DNA of 64,000 nt from Neptunicoccus cionae (GCF_002860325.1 NZ_PKOJ01000002.1:248001-312000); one strand, 5' to 3'. Positions 45,317-54,453 are shown, counted from the first letter of the stretch. The notes: generated by a model not told the origin, from the sequence alone. Translations and numbers: made by a program.

Positions 45317-45871
45317 TCAGGATGCAACCGCCTTCATAAAACGGTCGCGGATCACAACAGGATCCATTGTAATAACCGGGTTCTTGGCATTGCCGCTTTC
45401 ACATTTGGACACGATGATCGTCATCTGATCCCCGTCCAGCGCCTTGCGCACTTCTGCGGCTGTGTCTTCGGCGCGGCACTCTACCACGTTCTCACACCCG
45501 CAGGCCGTAGCGACCGCCGCCAGCGAAGTCTTCTTTCCTGCATAGGTCGGCTGGTCTCCGGTGGACCCGTAGCTGCCGTTATCAATGATCAGCAGGATAA
45601 AGTTATCCGCCACATTATTCGCAATCGTTGGCAGGGTACCAAAATTGGTCAGAACCGACCCGTCCCCGTCAATGGCAATCACCTTCTTGGGCTGCGCAAG
45701 TGCCAGTCCCAGCCCGATTGAGGACGCCAGCCCCATCGTGCCCAGCATGTAAAAATTGCTCGGTTGATCATCAAGTGCGTGCAGTTCCTGACTGGGAATA
45801 CCGATATTGCAAACGACAAGCTCGTCGGAAATCATCGGCACCAGAGTTTTCAATACTTCAGAACGGATCAT
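45317..45871 (-). CDS. comE: Sulfopyruvate/phosphonopyruvate-type decarboxylase, beta subunit
   Basis: This 184-residue ThDP-binding half-enzyme starts at MIRSEVLKTLVPMI, which overlaps the alpha stop (ATGA). The diphosphate-binding motif is AIDGDGSVLTNFG with the closing Asn in LLIIDNGSYGSTGDQPTYAG, a hallmark of ComE and phosphonopyruvate decarboxylase C-terminal halves. With ComD it should decarboxylate a 3-substituted pyruvate to an aldehyde. Xsc or coenzyme M genes that would fix the substrate are not in this window. Confidence 0.82.
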   Translation of the reverse strand: MIRSEVLKTLVPMISDELVVCNIGIPSQELHALDDQPSNFYMLGTMGLASSIGLGLALAQPKKVIAIDGDGSVLTNFGTLPTIANNVADNFILLIIDNGSYGSTGDQPTYAGKKTSLAAVATACGCENVVECRAEDTAAEVRKALDGDQMTIIVSKCESGNAKNPVITMDPVVIRDRFMKAVAS

Positions 45872-46374
45872 TGGTCCCCGTAGCCTCCCCAGAAAGACGC
45901 ATCGGTCAGGATCGCGACCGGCTTGTTGCACATGAATGTGTATTGCAGGATGTTATCCAGTTCCTCCACATCCGATTGCTTGTGAAAGTGGTAGGTCGGG
46001 ATATTCAACTGCGCCAACAGCGCCTTGGTATGCACGGCCATTTCCACCTGACAAGCCACAGGCTCGCGCAGTTCCCCGCGATAGGAAATCAGCATCGGCA
46101 AAGGCATCCGGTAATACTGGATCAAGGTGGCCAGTGTGTTGATCGTCACCCCGATCGCGGTGTTTTGCATGATGATCGCAGGGCGCTTACCGCCCATGAA
46201 CGCACCTGCGCAAAGCCCCATGCCCTCATCTTCCTTGTTGGACGGGATATGGAAAATATCCGGGCTTTCCTCTACCGCGTCGATCACTCCGGCCAGCTGT
46301 TTGCAGGGCACGGTTGTCACGAACTCGATCTTGTTTTTCACCATATCGGCGACAATCTTGTCGTTCACATCCAT
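45868..46374 (-). CDS. comD: Sulfopyruvate/phosphonopyruvate-type decarboxylase, alpha subunit
   Basis: The 168-residue N-terminal half of the same ThDP enzyme starts at MDVNDKIVADMVKNKIEFV. Conserved parts are TTVPCKQLAGVID, IFHIPSNKEDEGMGLCAGAFMGG with the glutamate that activates ThDP, and IIMQNTAIGVTINTLATL, then PMLISYRGELRE. Split alpha/beta organisation is that of methanogen ComDE and of sulfolactate-degrading roseobacters. GAGAGG lies upstream. The preceding gene is another complete ThDP enzyme, 115 bases away in the same direction. Confidence 0.82.
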   Translation of the reverse strand: MDVNDKIVADMVKNKIEFVTTVPCKQLAGVIDAVEESPDIFHIPSNKEDEGMGLCAGAFMGGKRPAIIMQNTAIGVTINTLATLIQYYRMPLPMLISYRGELREPVACQVEMAVHTKALLAQLNIPTYHFHKQSDVEELDNILQYTFMCNKPVAILTDASFWGGYGDQ

Positions 46375-46489
46375 TGTGGCATGTCCTCTCTTCACTCGCC
46401 CTGCTTGTTCCGCAATTCCCGACACAGCACAATCCCGTTTCCCCAACTGGAGCGGAATTGGAAACCGGCCTTCGGGAATTGCGAAAGGC

Positions 46490-48067
46490 TTACAAAATGT
46501 CAGGCGTCACATAGATCAGTGTCGGCCCGCCCGCCTCAAAAGCCTTAACAATTGCCGCGCGCAGTGCATCAAGGTTTTCAGGTGCCGCAGAATATGCTCC
46601 CCAGGCCTCGGCCAGCTTGCAGAAATCTGGGTTGAGCGCCTGAACCGCATTGGGCGCGATCTGACTGTTCACCATACAATCCTCGATCTCCTTCAGCTTG
46701 CCGTTGTCCCAAAGGATAATCGGCAGGCTCAGCCCCAGTTCCACGGCCACACCCAGTTCCTGTACGGTGTACTGGAAGCCGTAATCTCCGGCCATGGCGA
46801 TCACAGGTGCGGCGCCCACACCAATCTTCCCCCCGATAGCTGCCGGCAGCGCATAACCGAGCGTTCCAAAACCGTAAGGGTGATGCCAACGCCCCGGCGC
46901 GTCCATGCTGGTGGTCTCTTTGGACACATAGGCAAATTGCGTCATATCGGAAAAGATCTGCGTACCAGCGGGCAGCGCGTCCACAACAACATCGGCAATC
47001 TCGACAATGCCGGGCCGGTCCGCACTGATTTCTGCCTTCCAGCGCTTGCGCGTTTCAGCCACCTCTGCCGCGTTCCAATCCGTTTCGCCCCCCTGCACCA
47101 GCTCCGCCAGCCCCGCCAGAAACGCTTTGGCATCGGACAGGACCGTCATATCCGGCGCTGCCATCAAATCCGCCAGCATCGGCGGATCAATATCCACCCG
47201 TACAAAAGTCCCCTTGTGCCCCAGTTCATCGCGCCACAGATCCACCTCTGCCAGTTCTGTGCCCACAGCAACCACGTAATCCGCAGTCCCTAAAATACGC
47301 GCGCTTTCCGGCTGGATCAGCCCTGCCCCGAAACACAACGGATCATCAATCGCTGCAATACCCCGTCCCGCAAAGCTGGTGAAAGACGCAGCTTTCGTCT
47401 TGGCCAGCACTTCGCGGGCCTCTGCCGCCGCATGAGCCGCACCGCCGCCAAATACAAACACTGGCCGCTTCGCAGCCGCCAGCCCCTTGGCTATGGCTTC
47501 AAGCTGCGGCGCGCCAGCCGTGGGCAGCGCAGGCGTCACTGTCTTGGGCGCGCTATATTCTGCCTCCGCACCCAGCACCGCAATCGGAACTTGAATATGC
47601 TTTGGCCGCGGCCGCGCGGTTACAAACTCGCCAAAGGCACGATCCACAAGCTGATAAGCTGCCTCGGCTGTCTTGGCCTCCTCAGACCAGTCGCACACAG
47701 TCTCTGCCGCAGCCCTCTGGTCTTTCATCTGGTGCAACTGCCCCTTCTTGGCGGCAACCTCATCCAGACAGGAGGACATCACCAGCATCGGCACACTATC
47801 GCTATAGGCCTGCCCCATGGGTGTCATGATATTGCACAACCCCGGCCCCGTAATCACATAAGCCACACCGGGCTTGCCTGTAGCCCGCGCATAGCCGTCC
47901 GCCATAAACCCTGCGCCCTGCTCGTGACGTGCCAGCACATGGGTGATACCGGCCTCTTCGATGCCACGGTACATTTCCACATTATGCACGCCCGGAATCC
48001 CGAAAATCGTGTCCACCCCACGATCTTTCAACATATGCGAGATTTGTGCGCCCAAAGGTCGTTTCAT
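46490..48067 (-). CDS. ThDP-dependent acetolactate synthase-like decarboxylase
   Basis: This 525-residue full-length ThDP enzyme has three domains. The N-terminal PYR domain has GVDTIFGIPGVHNVEMYRG and the catalytic Glu in ARHEQGAGFMADGYARATGKPGV; the middle domain carries PVFVFGGGAAHAA and AGRGIAAIDD; the PP domain has MAGDYGFQYTVQELGVAVEL and PIILWDNGKLKEIED. The HEQGAGFMADGYAR context is closest to 5-guanidino-2-oxopentanoate decarboxylase (AruI)-type proteins, but the substrate is not certain. The start codon is directly next to the trkH stop, and comD follows 115 bases later. Confidence 0.82.
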   Translation of the reverse strand: MKRPLGAQISHMLKDRGVDTIFGIPGVHNVEMYRGIEEAGITHVLARHEQGAGFMADGYARATGKPGVAYVITGPGLCNIMTPMGQAYSDSVPMLVMSSCLDEVAAKKGQLHQMKDQRAAAETVCDWSEEAKTAEAAYQLVDRAFGEFVTARPRPKHIQVPIAVLGAEAEYSAPKTVTPALPTAGAPQLEAIAKGLAAAKRPVFVFGGGAAHAAAEAREVLAKTKAASFTSFAGRGIAAIDDPLCFGAGLIQPESARILGTADYVVAVGTELAEVDLWRDELGHKGTFVRVDIDPPMLADLMAAPDMTVLSDAKAFLAGLAELVQGGETDWNAAEVAETRKRWKAEISADRPGIVEIADVVVDALPAGTQIFSDMTQFAYVSKETTSMDAPGRWHHPYGFGTLGYALPAAIGGKIGVGAAPVIAMAGDYGFQYTVQELGVAVELGLSLPIILWDNGKLKEIEDCMVNSQIAPNAVQALNPDFCKLAEAWGAYSAAPENLDALRAAIVKAFEAGGPTLIYVTPDIL

Positions 48068-49516
48068 TCAGTTTCTCCAGAAATTAGCCGTAAACAGTAC
48101 AAAAACCGCCATCAATTCCAAGCGCCCGACCAGCATCCCAATGGCAAGAAGCCATTTTGCAATGTCGTTAAGTTCGCTGAAGTTGCCCGACGGCCCGATA
48201 TAATCCCCCAGTCCGGGCCCGACATTTGCCAACGCCGTTGCCGCGCCGGAAATGGCTGTAACCTTGTCCAGACCTGTCATCCCCAACGCCACTGACAACA
48301 CTGCCAGTGAGGTAAGGAACAACATGAAGAATGCCATGACAGAAGAAATAACCTCATCCGGCACAGAGCGGCGGTTATACTTCAATACAAATACGCCATG
48401 CGGATTATGCAGCCGCTTGATCTGCACGATGATGGCTTTCACCAGAAGTTCGTAGCGGAACACCTTGATTGAACAACAGGTGGACCCCGCGCAGCCCCCC
48501 ACCAGACCCATCATGAAAAACAGCATCATCGGAAAGTGTCCCCATGACTGGTAATTCACGCTGGCGTATCCCGTGCCCGAAATGATCGACGCCACATTGA
48601 ACAATGCCTCACGGACAGAACGTTCGAGGTCATCATGGTTATGAACCAGCTGGTAAATCGTCAGCACCACAACCAAAAGCGCAAACAGGATCAAAAACGC
48701 CCGTATTTGCGAGTCACGGTAAAGCGGCACGGCTGTTCCTGCCACCAGTTGCACGTAGCGAACAAAAGGCAGGCTCGCCAGCATCATAAACACCGTCGCC
48801 ACATATTCCGCCGGCCCCTGAAACGCCCCGAAAGAGGCGTCTTCAGTGGAAAATCCACCCGTAGACAGGGTCGTAAACGCATGCACCAGCGCATCAAACC
48901 CCGACATGCCCACCGCAAGGTAGCAGGCAAAGCAAACCACCGTCAGCACCACGTAAATCACACCGATCTGACGGGCAATCTCTGCCGCTTTGGGCAGGAT
49001 TTTCCCCATGGTTTCAAACCCTTCGGACCGGAATATCTGCATCCCCCCGACCCGCAGCATGGGCAGGAACACCATCGCCACAACAATGATCCCGATGCCA
49101 CCGAACCACTGCATCATCCCGCGCCACAACAATATCCCGCGTGGTAAATCGCCAAGCCCTTCAAACACCGTTGAACCGGTGGTCGTCAGCGCGGACATCG
49201 CCTCAAAAAAACCGTCAACCAGACGGGCATCGGTGGCGCCGAACCAGAACGGCAACGCCCCGAACACAGGCAGCACAACCCAAACACCAGTCGTCAGAAT
49301 AAATGTCTGCTGGATCGAAAGCCCGCCGGTGGAACTGTTCGCACAGGCCAATGCCAGCGATCCCCCCGCAAGCGCTGTCAGCACGCCTGACAACCCGAAC
49401 ACCCACCATTCCGGACTGCCATCGAAAATGTCGATCAGCATCGGAAACACCATGGTGCATCCAAGGGCCAGAGATAAAAGGCCGATCACATAAGCGGCAG
49501 GGCGAAAATCAAACAT
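48068..49516 (-). CDS. trkH: Trk-type potassium uptake protein TrkH
   Basis: This 482-residue inner-membrane potassium channel subunit works with cytoplasmic TrkA. Four pore loops are visible: TTTGSTVFEGL, FTTLSTGGFSTED, SIISGTGYASVNY and LANVGPGLG, with about ten membrane helices. The conserved GGCAGSTCCSIKVFR segment is complete. The ATG (MFDFRPAAYV) is chosen over a TTG 12 codons upstream. Its stop directly abuts the start of the ThDP enzyme, an unusual operon partner. No trkA is in this window. Confidence 0.94.
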   Translation of the reverse strand: MFDFRPAAYVIGLLSLALGCTMVFPMLIDIFDGSPEWWVFGLSGVLTALAGGSLALACANSSTGGLSIQQTFILTTGVWVVLPVFGALPFWFGATDARLVDGFFEAMSALTTTGSTVFEGLGDLPRGILLWRGMMQWFGGIGIIVVAMVFLPMLRVGGMQIFRSEGFETMGKILPKAAEIARQIGVIYVVLTVVCFACYLAVGMSGFDALVHAFTTLSTGGFSTEDASFGAFQGPAEYVATVFMMLASLPFVRYVQLVAGTAVPLYRDSQIRAFLILFALLVVVLTIYQLVHNHDDLERSVREALFNVASIISGTGYASVNYQSWGHFPMMLFFMMGLVGGCAGSTCCSIKVFRYELLVKAIIVQIKRLHNPHGVFVLKYNRRSVPDEVISSVMAFFMLFLTSLAVLSVALGMTGLDKVTAISGAATALANVGPGLGDYIGPSGNFSELNDIAKWLLAIGMLVGRLELMAVFVLFTANFWRN

Positions 49517-49687
49517 AAACGCAGGCTTGGCGCTCTGCAGGGAAACTGTCAAGCGATCTGTCGCATTTCAAAAACGCCACCTGTTTCGCGGTCAAAGAAC
49601 GTCTATCCATTTTCGTTAAATATCCGCAGGGGGAGAGGCGCAGCCTCGGGGGCAGCATGCCCCTGTCCCCCGCCCGGAGCTTCCCTG

Positions 49688-50818
49688 TCACCCGCGATGG
49701 ATCAGGGTTTCAAACATGCGCGGATCAAGGGTGGAGGATTCAAACATTTCCCCCCGACACAATACCGAAATCGCATCATGACTGTGCAGGCTCTCCTGAT
49801 GGCTTGCCACCACGCGGAAATCCCCGATACGGGCATCTTCTGCCAAAGCGCGGTAAAACAGGCGCACGGCATCTTCCACAAAGATCGGATTTGCAGCGTT
49901 CATCTCTGCAAAAGCCTGCTCGTCCTCGCGCTTGACCATCACTTGTGTCTCGGTCGGGACCGCACTGTTGCACAAGGCAACCACATCCTCGAACCACAGC
50001 ACATCACCGGGCAGAACCTCTGCCGAAATCCGCGCGACCGAACGTTGGGAATGGGGGGTGGCCAGTTGCCCGCGGGTGCGACGTGCATGTTCGGACAATT
50101 CCAGCGAACAGGGACAAGTAGAGGAATACACGTAATCCAGATGCAAAATCCGCGTCTTGGTGCCATTGCGATAGGTCGATTCCAGCGCGATATCGTAATA
50201 TTGATACCCTTCCAGACCAGAGCGCAGCGATTGCTTTTTCATCGGAAAAGACAGGCGCATCTGGATGCGTGCATCCAGACTGTCCAGATCGCTCACGTAG
50301 TCCCCAAGGGCCGCGTCAATCACATCAAAGCTGAACACGCTCTCTGCATGGGCATAAAAAGACCGCATGATACGGCTCATGTTTATGCCCTTCTTGTTCT
50401 CCTCCAAAGACACCGTCCCGGTGACAGAGGTTTCAAGAACCATCTCCCCTTTATCGCGGGTCAAATAGCGTAGCGGCAGACGGAAATTGGAAATTCCCAC
50501 ATGCTGGATCGCGGTTTTTGCCCCTTTTATAAGGCTTGCCGGACCGTTCTGCAAATCCGGCAAACCCGCAATATAGGCTTTGTCGGCAACCAGATTTTCA
50601 GGATAAACCGTTGACAGCGCGGGATAAGCATCCCCGACACCGCGGGCCAGCGCACCGGCAGCTTCCGCCGGTGCCAGATTGGCGAAGGCTGTTACTTCGT
50701 TGCCGGACGCCCAGCGCCGCAAAACTGCCAGAGCTTCGCGTGCGTCTTGTTCCGTCGGGGCCTTGCGCTTGTCCTCGGAAAGGGTTTCGGTCTCAATAGC
50801 TGGGTCATGAACGTTCAT
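49688..50818 (-). CDS. folE2: GTP cyclohydrolase FolE2 (type IB)
   Basis: FolE2 converts GTP to dihydroneopterin triphosphate, the first step of folate synthesis, with a metal other than an obligatory zinc. The 376-residue product has the bimodular T-fold with IQHVGISNFRLPLRY, ISMSRIMRSFY-like NMSRIMRSFYAHAE, the metal Cys region YVYSSTCPCSLELSEHAR and TPHSQRSVARI. The C-terminus has FRVVASHQESLHSHDAISV. The window also holds folB and folP, but no folE1 is seen. Confidence 0.96.
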   Translation of the reverse strand: MNVHDPAIETETLSEDKRKAPTEQDAREALAVLRRWASGNEVTAFANLAPAEAAGALARGVGDAYPALSTVYPENLVADKAYIAGLPDLQNGPASLIKGAKTAIQHVGISNFRLPLRYLTRDKGEMVLETSVTGTVSLEENKKGINMSRIMRSFYAHAESVFSFDVIDAALGDYVSDLDSLDARIQMRLSFPMKKQSLRSGLEGYQYYDIALESTYRNGTKTRILHLDYVYSSTCPCSLELSEHARRTRGQLATPHSQRSVARISAEVLPGDVLWFEDVVALCNSAVPTETQVMVKREDEQAFAEMNAANPIFVEDAVRLFYRALAEDARIGDFRVVASHQESLHSHDAISVLCRGEMFESSTLDPRMFETLIHRG

Positions 50819-50904
50819 GGATCACCCCTTGGTTTAACCGCAGATGCTGTCTATATGCGCATCCTTGCCAGAAATTCCAGACAAAGTCTCCGGAAAACCG
50901 ACAT

Positions 50905-52080
50905 TTACCCCGCCAAAGCCGCCAGCATGTCTGCCAGAAGATCGTCGCGGTCTTCCAGTCCGATGGATATCCGCACCAATCCGTCCGAAATACCCAGCCC
51001 GGCCCGCTGCTCATCGCTGAGGCGCTGATGGGTTGTAGTGGCCGGATGGGTGATGATGCTTTTGGCATCGCCAAGATTGTTGGAAATCCGCACGATTTGC
51101 AGCGCATTCAGGAATTTGAACGCAGCTTCCTTGCCTCCCGCCAGTTCCAGCGAAAGCACAGTACCGCCCCGCGTCATCTGCTTTTGTGCCAGTTCCCGCT
51201 GCGGGTGATCCTTTGCAAAAGGATAGATCACCTTGGAAAGGGCTTCATGCCCGCCCAGTTTTTCAGCCAGATAGGTCGCATTTGCTGCCTGAGCCTCACA
51301 GCGCAGCGCCAGGGTTTCCAACCCTTTCAGCATCACCCAAGCGTTAAACGGACTCAGCGCCGCGCCGGTGTGTTTTAGATAGGTCTGCAAAGGCCCGCGT
51401 ACGAACTCCTTCGTGCCCAGAACGATCCCCCCGAGACACCGCCCCTGCCCGTCAATGTGCTTTGTCGCGGAATAGACAACCACATCCGCACCCAATTCCA
51501 ATGACCGCTGGAACACTGGTGTCGCGAATACATTATCCACCACCACAACTGCACCCGCAGCATGGGCAATCTCGCTTACTCCTGCAATGTCAATGACTTC
51601 CAGCGTCGGATTGGAAATCGCCTCAAGGAAACAAACTTTGGTATCAGGCCGCACCGCCTCGCGCCATGCGTCCAGATCTGTGCCATCCACCAGTGTGACT
51701 TCTACACCGAATTTCGGCAGGATTTCTTCGACAATGAACAGACAGGAGCCGAACAGCGCACGGGCCGCCACAACATGATCGCCCGCCTTGACCAGCGACA
51801 TCAGCGCCCCGTTCACCGCCGCCATGCCCGACGCCGTTGCGAAAGCGTCTTCCGCCCCTTCAATCGCCGCCATCCGCTCTTCGAACATGGCCACAGTCGG
51901 GTTGCCATAACGGGCGTAGATGAATTCCTCTTCACCCGCCTCGATAAACCGCGCTTCTGCCTGTTCTGCACTGTCGTACAAAAACCCCTGCGTCATAAAG
52001 ATCGCTTCAGAAAGCTCCCCGAATTGGGACCGTTTCGTTCCGGCATGTACTGCCTTGGTGCTTGGCTTCCAGTTGTCCAT
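50905..52080 (-). CDS. metZ: O-succinylhomoserine sulfhydrylase
   Basis: MetZ makes homocysteine from O-succinylhomoserine and sulfide. The 391-residue PLP enzyme has YARYGNPTVAMFEERMAAIEGAE, the substrate/PLP region ASGMAAVNGALMSL, VVVVDNVFATPVFQR and the PLP lysine in YSATKHIDGQGRCLGG (about residue 206). The C-terminus has SIITHPATTTHQRL and GLVRISIGLED. The start MDNWKPSTK is chosen because AAGAAGG lies nine bases upstream; the two ATGs before it are too close to it. A SAM-II riboswitch and an intrinsic terminator lie upstream, so it should be repressed by SAM. Confidence 0.96.
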   Translation of the reverse strand: MDNWKPSTKAVHAGTKRSQFGELSEAIFMTQGFLYDSAEQAEARFIEAGEEEFIYARYGNPTVAMFEERMAAIEGAEDAFATASGMAAVNGALMSLVKAGDHVVAARALFGSCLFIVEEILPKFGVEVTLVDGTDLDAWREAVRPDTKVCFLEAISNPTLEVIDIAGVSEIAHAAGAVVVVDNVFATPVFQRSLELGADVVVYSATKHIDGQGRCLGGIVLGTKEFVRGPLQTYLKHTGAALSPFNAWVMLKGLETLALRCEAQAANATYLAEKLGGHEALSKVIYPFAKDHPQRELAQKQMTRGGTVLSLELAGGKEAAFKFLNALQIVRISNNLGDAKSIITHPATTTHQRLSDEQRAGLGISDGLVRISIGLEDRDDLLADMLAALAG

Positions 52081-52120
52081 CAACATCATCCTTCTTGCGG
52101 GCTGCATAAGGGGTCAGCCC

Positions 52121-52154
52121 AAGAAAAAACCCCAACCGTAACGACGATCGGGGT
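52121..52154 (-). terminator. Intrinsic terminator in the metZ leader (riboswitch expression platform)
   Basis: On the minus strand ACCCCGATCG pairs with CGGTTGGGGT (two G/U pairs, loop TCGTTA), followed by TTTTTT. It lies between the riboswitch and metZ, so it can stop transcription when SAM is bound. No competing antiterminator was worked out. Confidence 0.8.
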
Positions 52155-52170
52155 GCAACTTCTTAGACCT

Positions 52171-52230
52171 CGACCTTTTAGTGGAAAGATTAACGTGGCC
52201 CACAATCCGGTTACAAATCGCCACGGATTT
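52171..52230 (-). promoter_or_regulatory. SAM-II riboswitch (metA motif) upstream of metZ
   Basis: Read on the minus strand, CCGTGGCGATTTG (52226-52214) is followed by a short hairpin-like stretch, then GCCACGTTAA (52199-52190) and CTAAAAGG (52181-52174). CGTGGC pairs with GCCACG to form P1, and GATTTG, TTAA and CTAAAA are the hallmark conserved positions of the SAM-II class, which is common in Alphaproteobacteria. The aptamer is about 100 bases before the metZ start and 17 bases before a terminator hairpin. Confidence 0.87.
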
Positions 52231-52405
52231 TCCATACGCCAGCGACAAAAGCCGGTCAATGGCTGAACAACACTAGGAGAATGCAAAAAATCGCCGCACC
52301 ACGGGATTGTGAACCGACGAACTGCCCGCTTTCCCGAAATTCGCACGAATGTTCTCTTGCACGATAATGTCCTGCATATCACTCTGCCCCCAAAGGAGAA
52401 CCCTA

Positions 52406-53101
52406 ATGCAAGACCCGATAGACCTTTACTACTGGCCCACCCCGAACGGATGGAAAATCTCCATCGCCTTGGAAGAATTCGGCCTGCCCTATAACACCCA
52501 CCTTATCAATATTGGCAAAGGCGACCAGTTCGCGCCGGATTTCCTGAAAATCGCCCCCAACAACCGTATGCCGGCCATTACCGATCCGGACGGGCCGGAC
52601 GGTTCGCCAATATCCATCTTTGAAAGCGGCGCGATCCTGCAATATCTGGCCCGCAAAACCGGCAGGTTCTGCGGCGAAACCGAACGCCAGCGCATCGAGG
52701 TAGACCAGTGGCTGATGTGGCAGATGGGCGGCGTTGGCCCTATGGCCGGACAATGCCACCACTTCATAAAATACGCGCCCCACATGGACCCGCCACAGGA
52801 CATTCCTTACGCCAAAGACCGTTACCGCGCAGAAACTGCCCGTCTTTACGGAGTGCTCGACCGCCGCCTGGAAGGGCGTGATTTCGTCTGCGACAGTTTC
52901 TCGATTGCCGATATGGCAATCTGGCCCTGGGCAAGCCTTTGGGAAGGTCAGGAACAAACTCTGGAAGACAAACCCAACCTCGCCGCGTGGCTGGCACGCT
53001 GCGCCGATCGCGAAGGCGTACAAAAAGGTCGCGCCCATTACGCAGAACTGCGCTCTGACAACCGCGGTAAGGAAGCTCAGAACAACCTGTTCAAACGCTA
53101 A
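52406..53101 (+). CDS. Glutathione S-transferase family protein, YfcG/Ure2p-like
   Basis: This 231-residue protein starts at MQDPIDLYYWPTPNGWKISI, with AAGGAGAA upstream. The thioredoxin-fold N-domain (1-85) has the Ure2p/YfcG-type active-site segment PTPNGWKISIALEE and INIGKGDQFAPDFLKIAPNNRMPAI, plus FESGAILQYLARKTG; the helical C-domain follows. Relatives reduce disulfides with glutathione rather than conjugating drugs. It is monocistronic and ends at a bidirectional terminator. Confidence 0.9.
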   Translation: MQDPIDLYYWPTPNGWKISIALEEFGLPYNTHLINIGKGDQFAPDFLKIAPNNRMPAITDPDGPDGSPISIFESGAILQYLARKTGRFCGETERQRIEVDQWLMWQMGGVGPMAGQCHHFIKYAPHMDPPQDIPYAKDRYRAETARLYGVLDRRLEGRDFVCDSFSIADMAIWPWASLWEGQEQTLEDKPNLAAWLARCADREGVQKGRAHYAELRSDNRGKEAQNNLFKR

Positions 53102-53109
53102 AGACACAA

Positions 53110-53139
53110 AAGCCAACCGGATTTTCAGCCGGTTGGCTT
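53110..53139. terminator. Bidirectional terminator between the GST and esterase genes
   Basis: AAGCCAACCGG (53110-53120) and CCGGTTGGCTT (53129-53139) form a perfect 11-bp stem with an eight-base loop. TTGCTTT follows on the plus strand and TTTGTGTCTTT on the minus strand. Confidence 0.8.
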
Positions 53140-53164
53140 TGCTTTAGCCCTAGTATGGCCTGCT

Positions 53165-53821
53165 TCAGGACTTCAGTTTTTCCATCATGAACTGCAAGGC
53201 CAGCCCCAAACCGTCCGGCGCGATACCATGCGCAGTGCCTTTGGACACATGGGTGTAAACCTCAAACCCTGCCCCGCTCAGCGCCTCAGCCGCTTCGGGC
53301 ATGGAACTTGGCGGCACCACATCATCCATATCCCCGTGAACCAGCAGTACAGGCGGTTTGTTTACCACTTCGCCAATCGCTTCGGGTGCCAGCAACCGTC
53401 CTGAAAATCCGACAATCCCTGCCAGTTTATCCGACAAACGCGGCCCCACATGCAGGCTCATCATCGTACCTTGGGAAAAGCCCACCAGAACCGTTTGCGC
53501 CGCAGTCACGCCTTCGGCTTTCATCGTTTCAACCAGCCAGTCCCCCAGCAGCGCCACCGCTTCTTCCATACCGGCCCGCGCGGCTTCTTCTGTAGAACCA
53601 TCCATGCGCGGGATCGGGAACCATTCAAACCCCATCGGGTTCATCTTGCAGCGGTTCGGTGCATCCGGCGCATAAAAGACCGTATCCGGCATATGTTCCG
53701 CCAAAGGATCGGCCAGTGAAATCAGGTCATTCCCATCCGCTCCGTAGCCGTGCACAAAAATCACCAGTGATTTCGTGTCACCGGATTTCGCAGCCCGTCT
53801 GTGGCTTTCCAACAGCGCCAT
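53165..53821 (-). CDS. Phospholipase/carboxylesterase-type alpha/beta hydrolase
   Basis: This 218-residue esterase starts at MALLESHRRAAKSG, overlapping the glycosylase stop (TAATG). The oxyanion region SLVIFVHGYGADGNDL, the nucleophile in LVGFSQGTMMSLHVG (Ser about 117), the acid in LLVHGDMDDVVP and the histidine in KGTAHGIAPDG form the catalytic triad of the LYPLA/EstB family. The natural substrate is unknown. It is the last gene of a run starting at cbiD. Confidence 0.92.
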   Translation of the reverse strand: MALLESHRRAAKSGDTKSLVIFVHGYGADGNDLISLADPLAEHMPDTVFYAPDAPNRCKMNPMGFEWFPIPRMDGSTEEAARAGMEEAVALLGDWLVETMKAEGVTAAQTVLVGFSQGTMMSLHVGPRLSDKLAGIVGFSGRLLAPEAIGEVVNKPPVLLVHGDMDDVVPPSSMPEAAEALSGAGFEVYTHVSKGTAHGIAPDGLGLALQFMMEKLKS

Positions 53822-54453
53822 TATCGTATTCCTTCTCTCTTCTTCGCCACGCGGTAATACGCCCACAACAGCCGCGCCGCAACCGCCCGCCACGGCGACC
53901 ACTCTGTTGCCATCGCTGCCATTGCCTTTTCGGACGGCCGCGTTTCAAGATCAAACAGCAGTTTTGCCGCCTCCTGCAAGGCCAGATCACCGCTCGGAAA
54001 AACATCCGCGCGCCCCAGAGATGTCAGCGCATAAACCTCTGCCGTCCAGCGCCCGATCCCCGTGATCCGGCACAATGCAGCAATCACATCCGCATCAACA
54101 ACACCGCGCAACGCACTGTAATCTAGTTCACTTTCCGCCAATGCACGAGTGTATCTCAGCTTGGGACGTGACAATCCACAGCCAAGGATATCTGCATCAC
54201 TCGCTGCCAGAACCCTGTCCCTCTGGTGCAATCCGGCCGCCTCCAGCCGTGTCCAGATCGCACTGGCCGAAGCGGTAGACACCTGCTGCCCGATTATAGC
54301 ACTTAACAAGGCTTCGAACCCGTCACCATTGCGGCGCAGCGGCAACGGCCCGGTCTGCTCCAGCGCCGCGCGGAAACGTTCATTCCTCGCGGCAAGCCAC
54401 GCAGCCCCTTCAGCCACATCGGCGTCCGTCTCGATAATCCGCCCGATGCTCAC
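53821..54453 (-). CDS. DNA-3-methyladenine glycosylase (AlkA-like, HhH-GPD)
   Basis: This base-excision enzyme of about 210 residues has the HhH-GPD core: ALLSAIIGQQVSTASASAIWTRL, the helix-hairpin-helix LCRITGIGRWTAEVYALTSLG, and the catalytic aspartate in DVFPSGDLALQEAAKLL. It lacks the N-terminal domain of E. coli AlkA, like the short bacterial DNA-3-methyladenine glycosylases. The GTG start (54453) overlaps the cobK stop (GTGA) and fits the family length, but AAGG is very close to it. It sits in an operon with cobalamin genes without obvious reason. Confidence 0.85.
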   Translation of the reverse strand: MSIGRIIETDADVAEGAAWLAARNERFRAALEQTGPLPLRRNGDGFEALLSAIIGQQVSTASASAIWTRLEAAGLHQRDRVLAASDADILGCGLSRPKLRYTRALAESELDYSALRGVVDADVIAALCRITGIGRWTAEVYALTSLGRADVFPSGDLALQEAAKLLFDLETRPSEKAMAAMATEWSPWRAVAARLLWAYYRVAKKREGIR

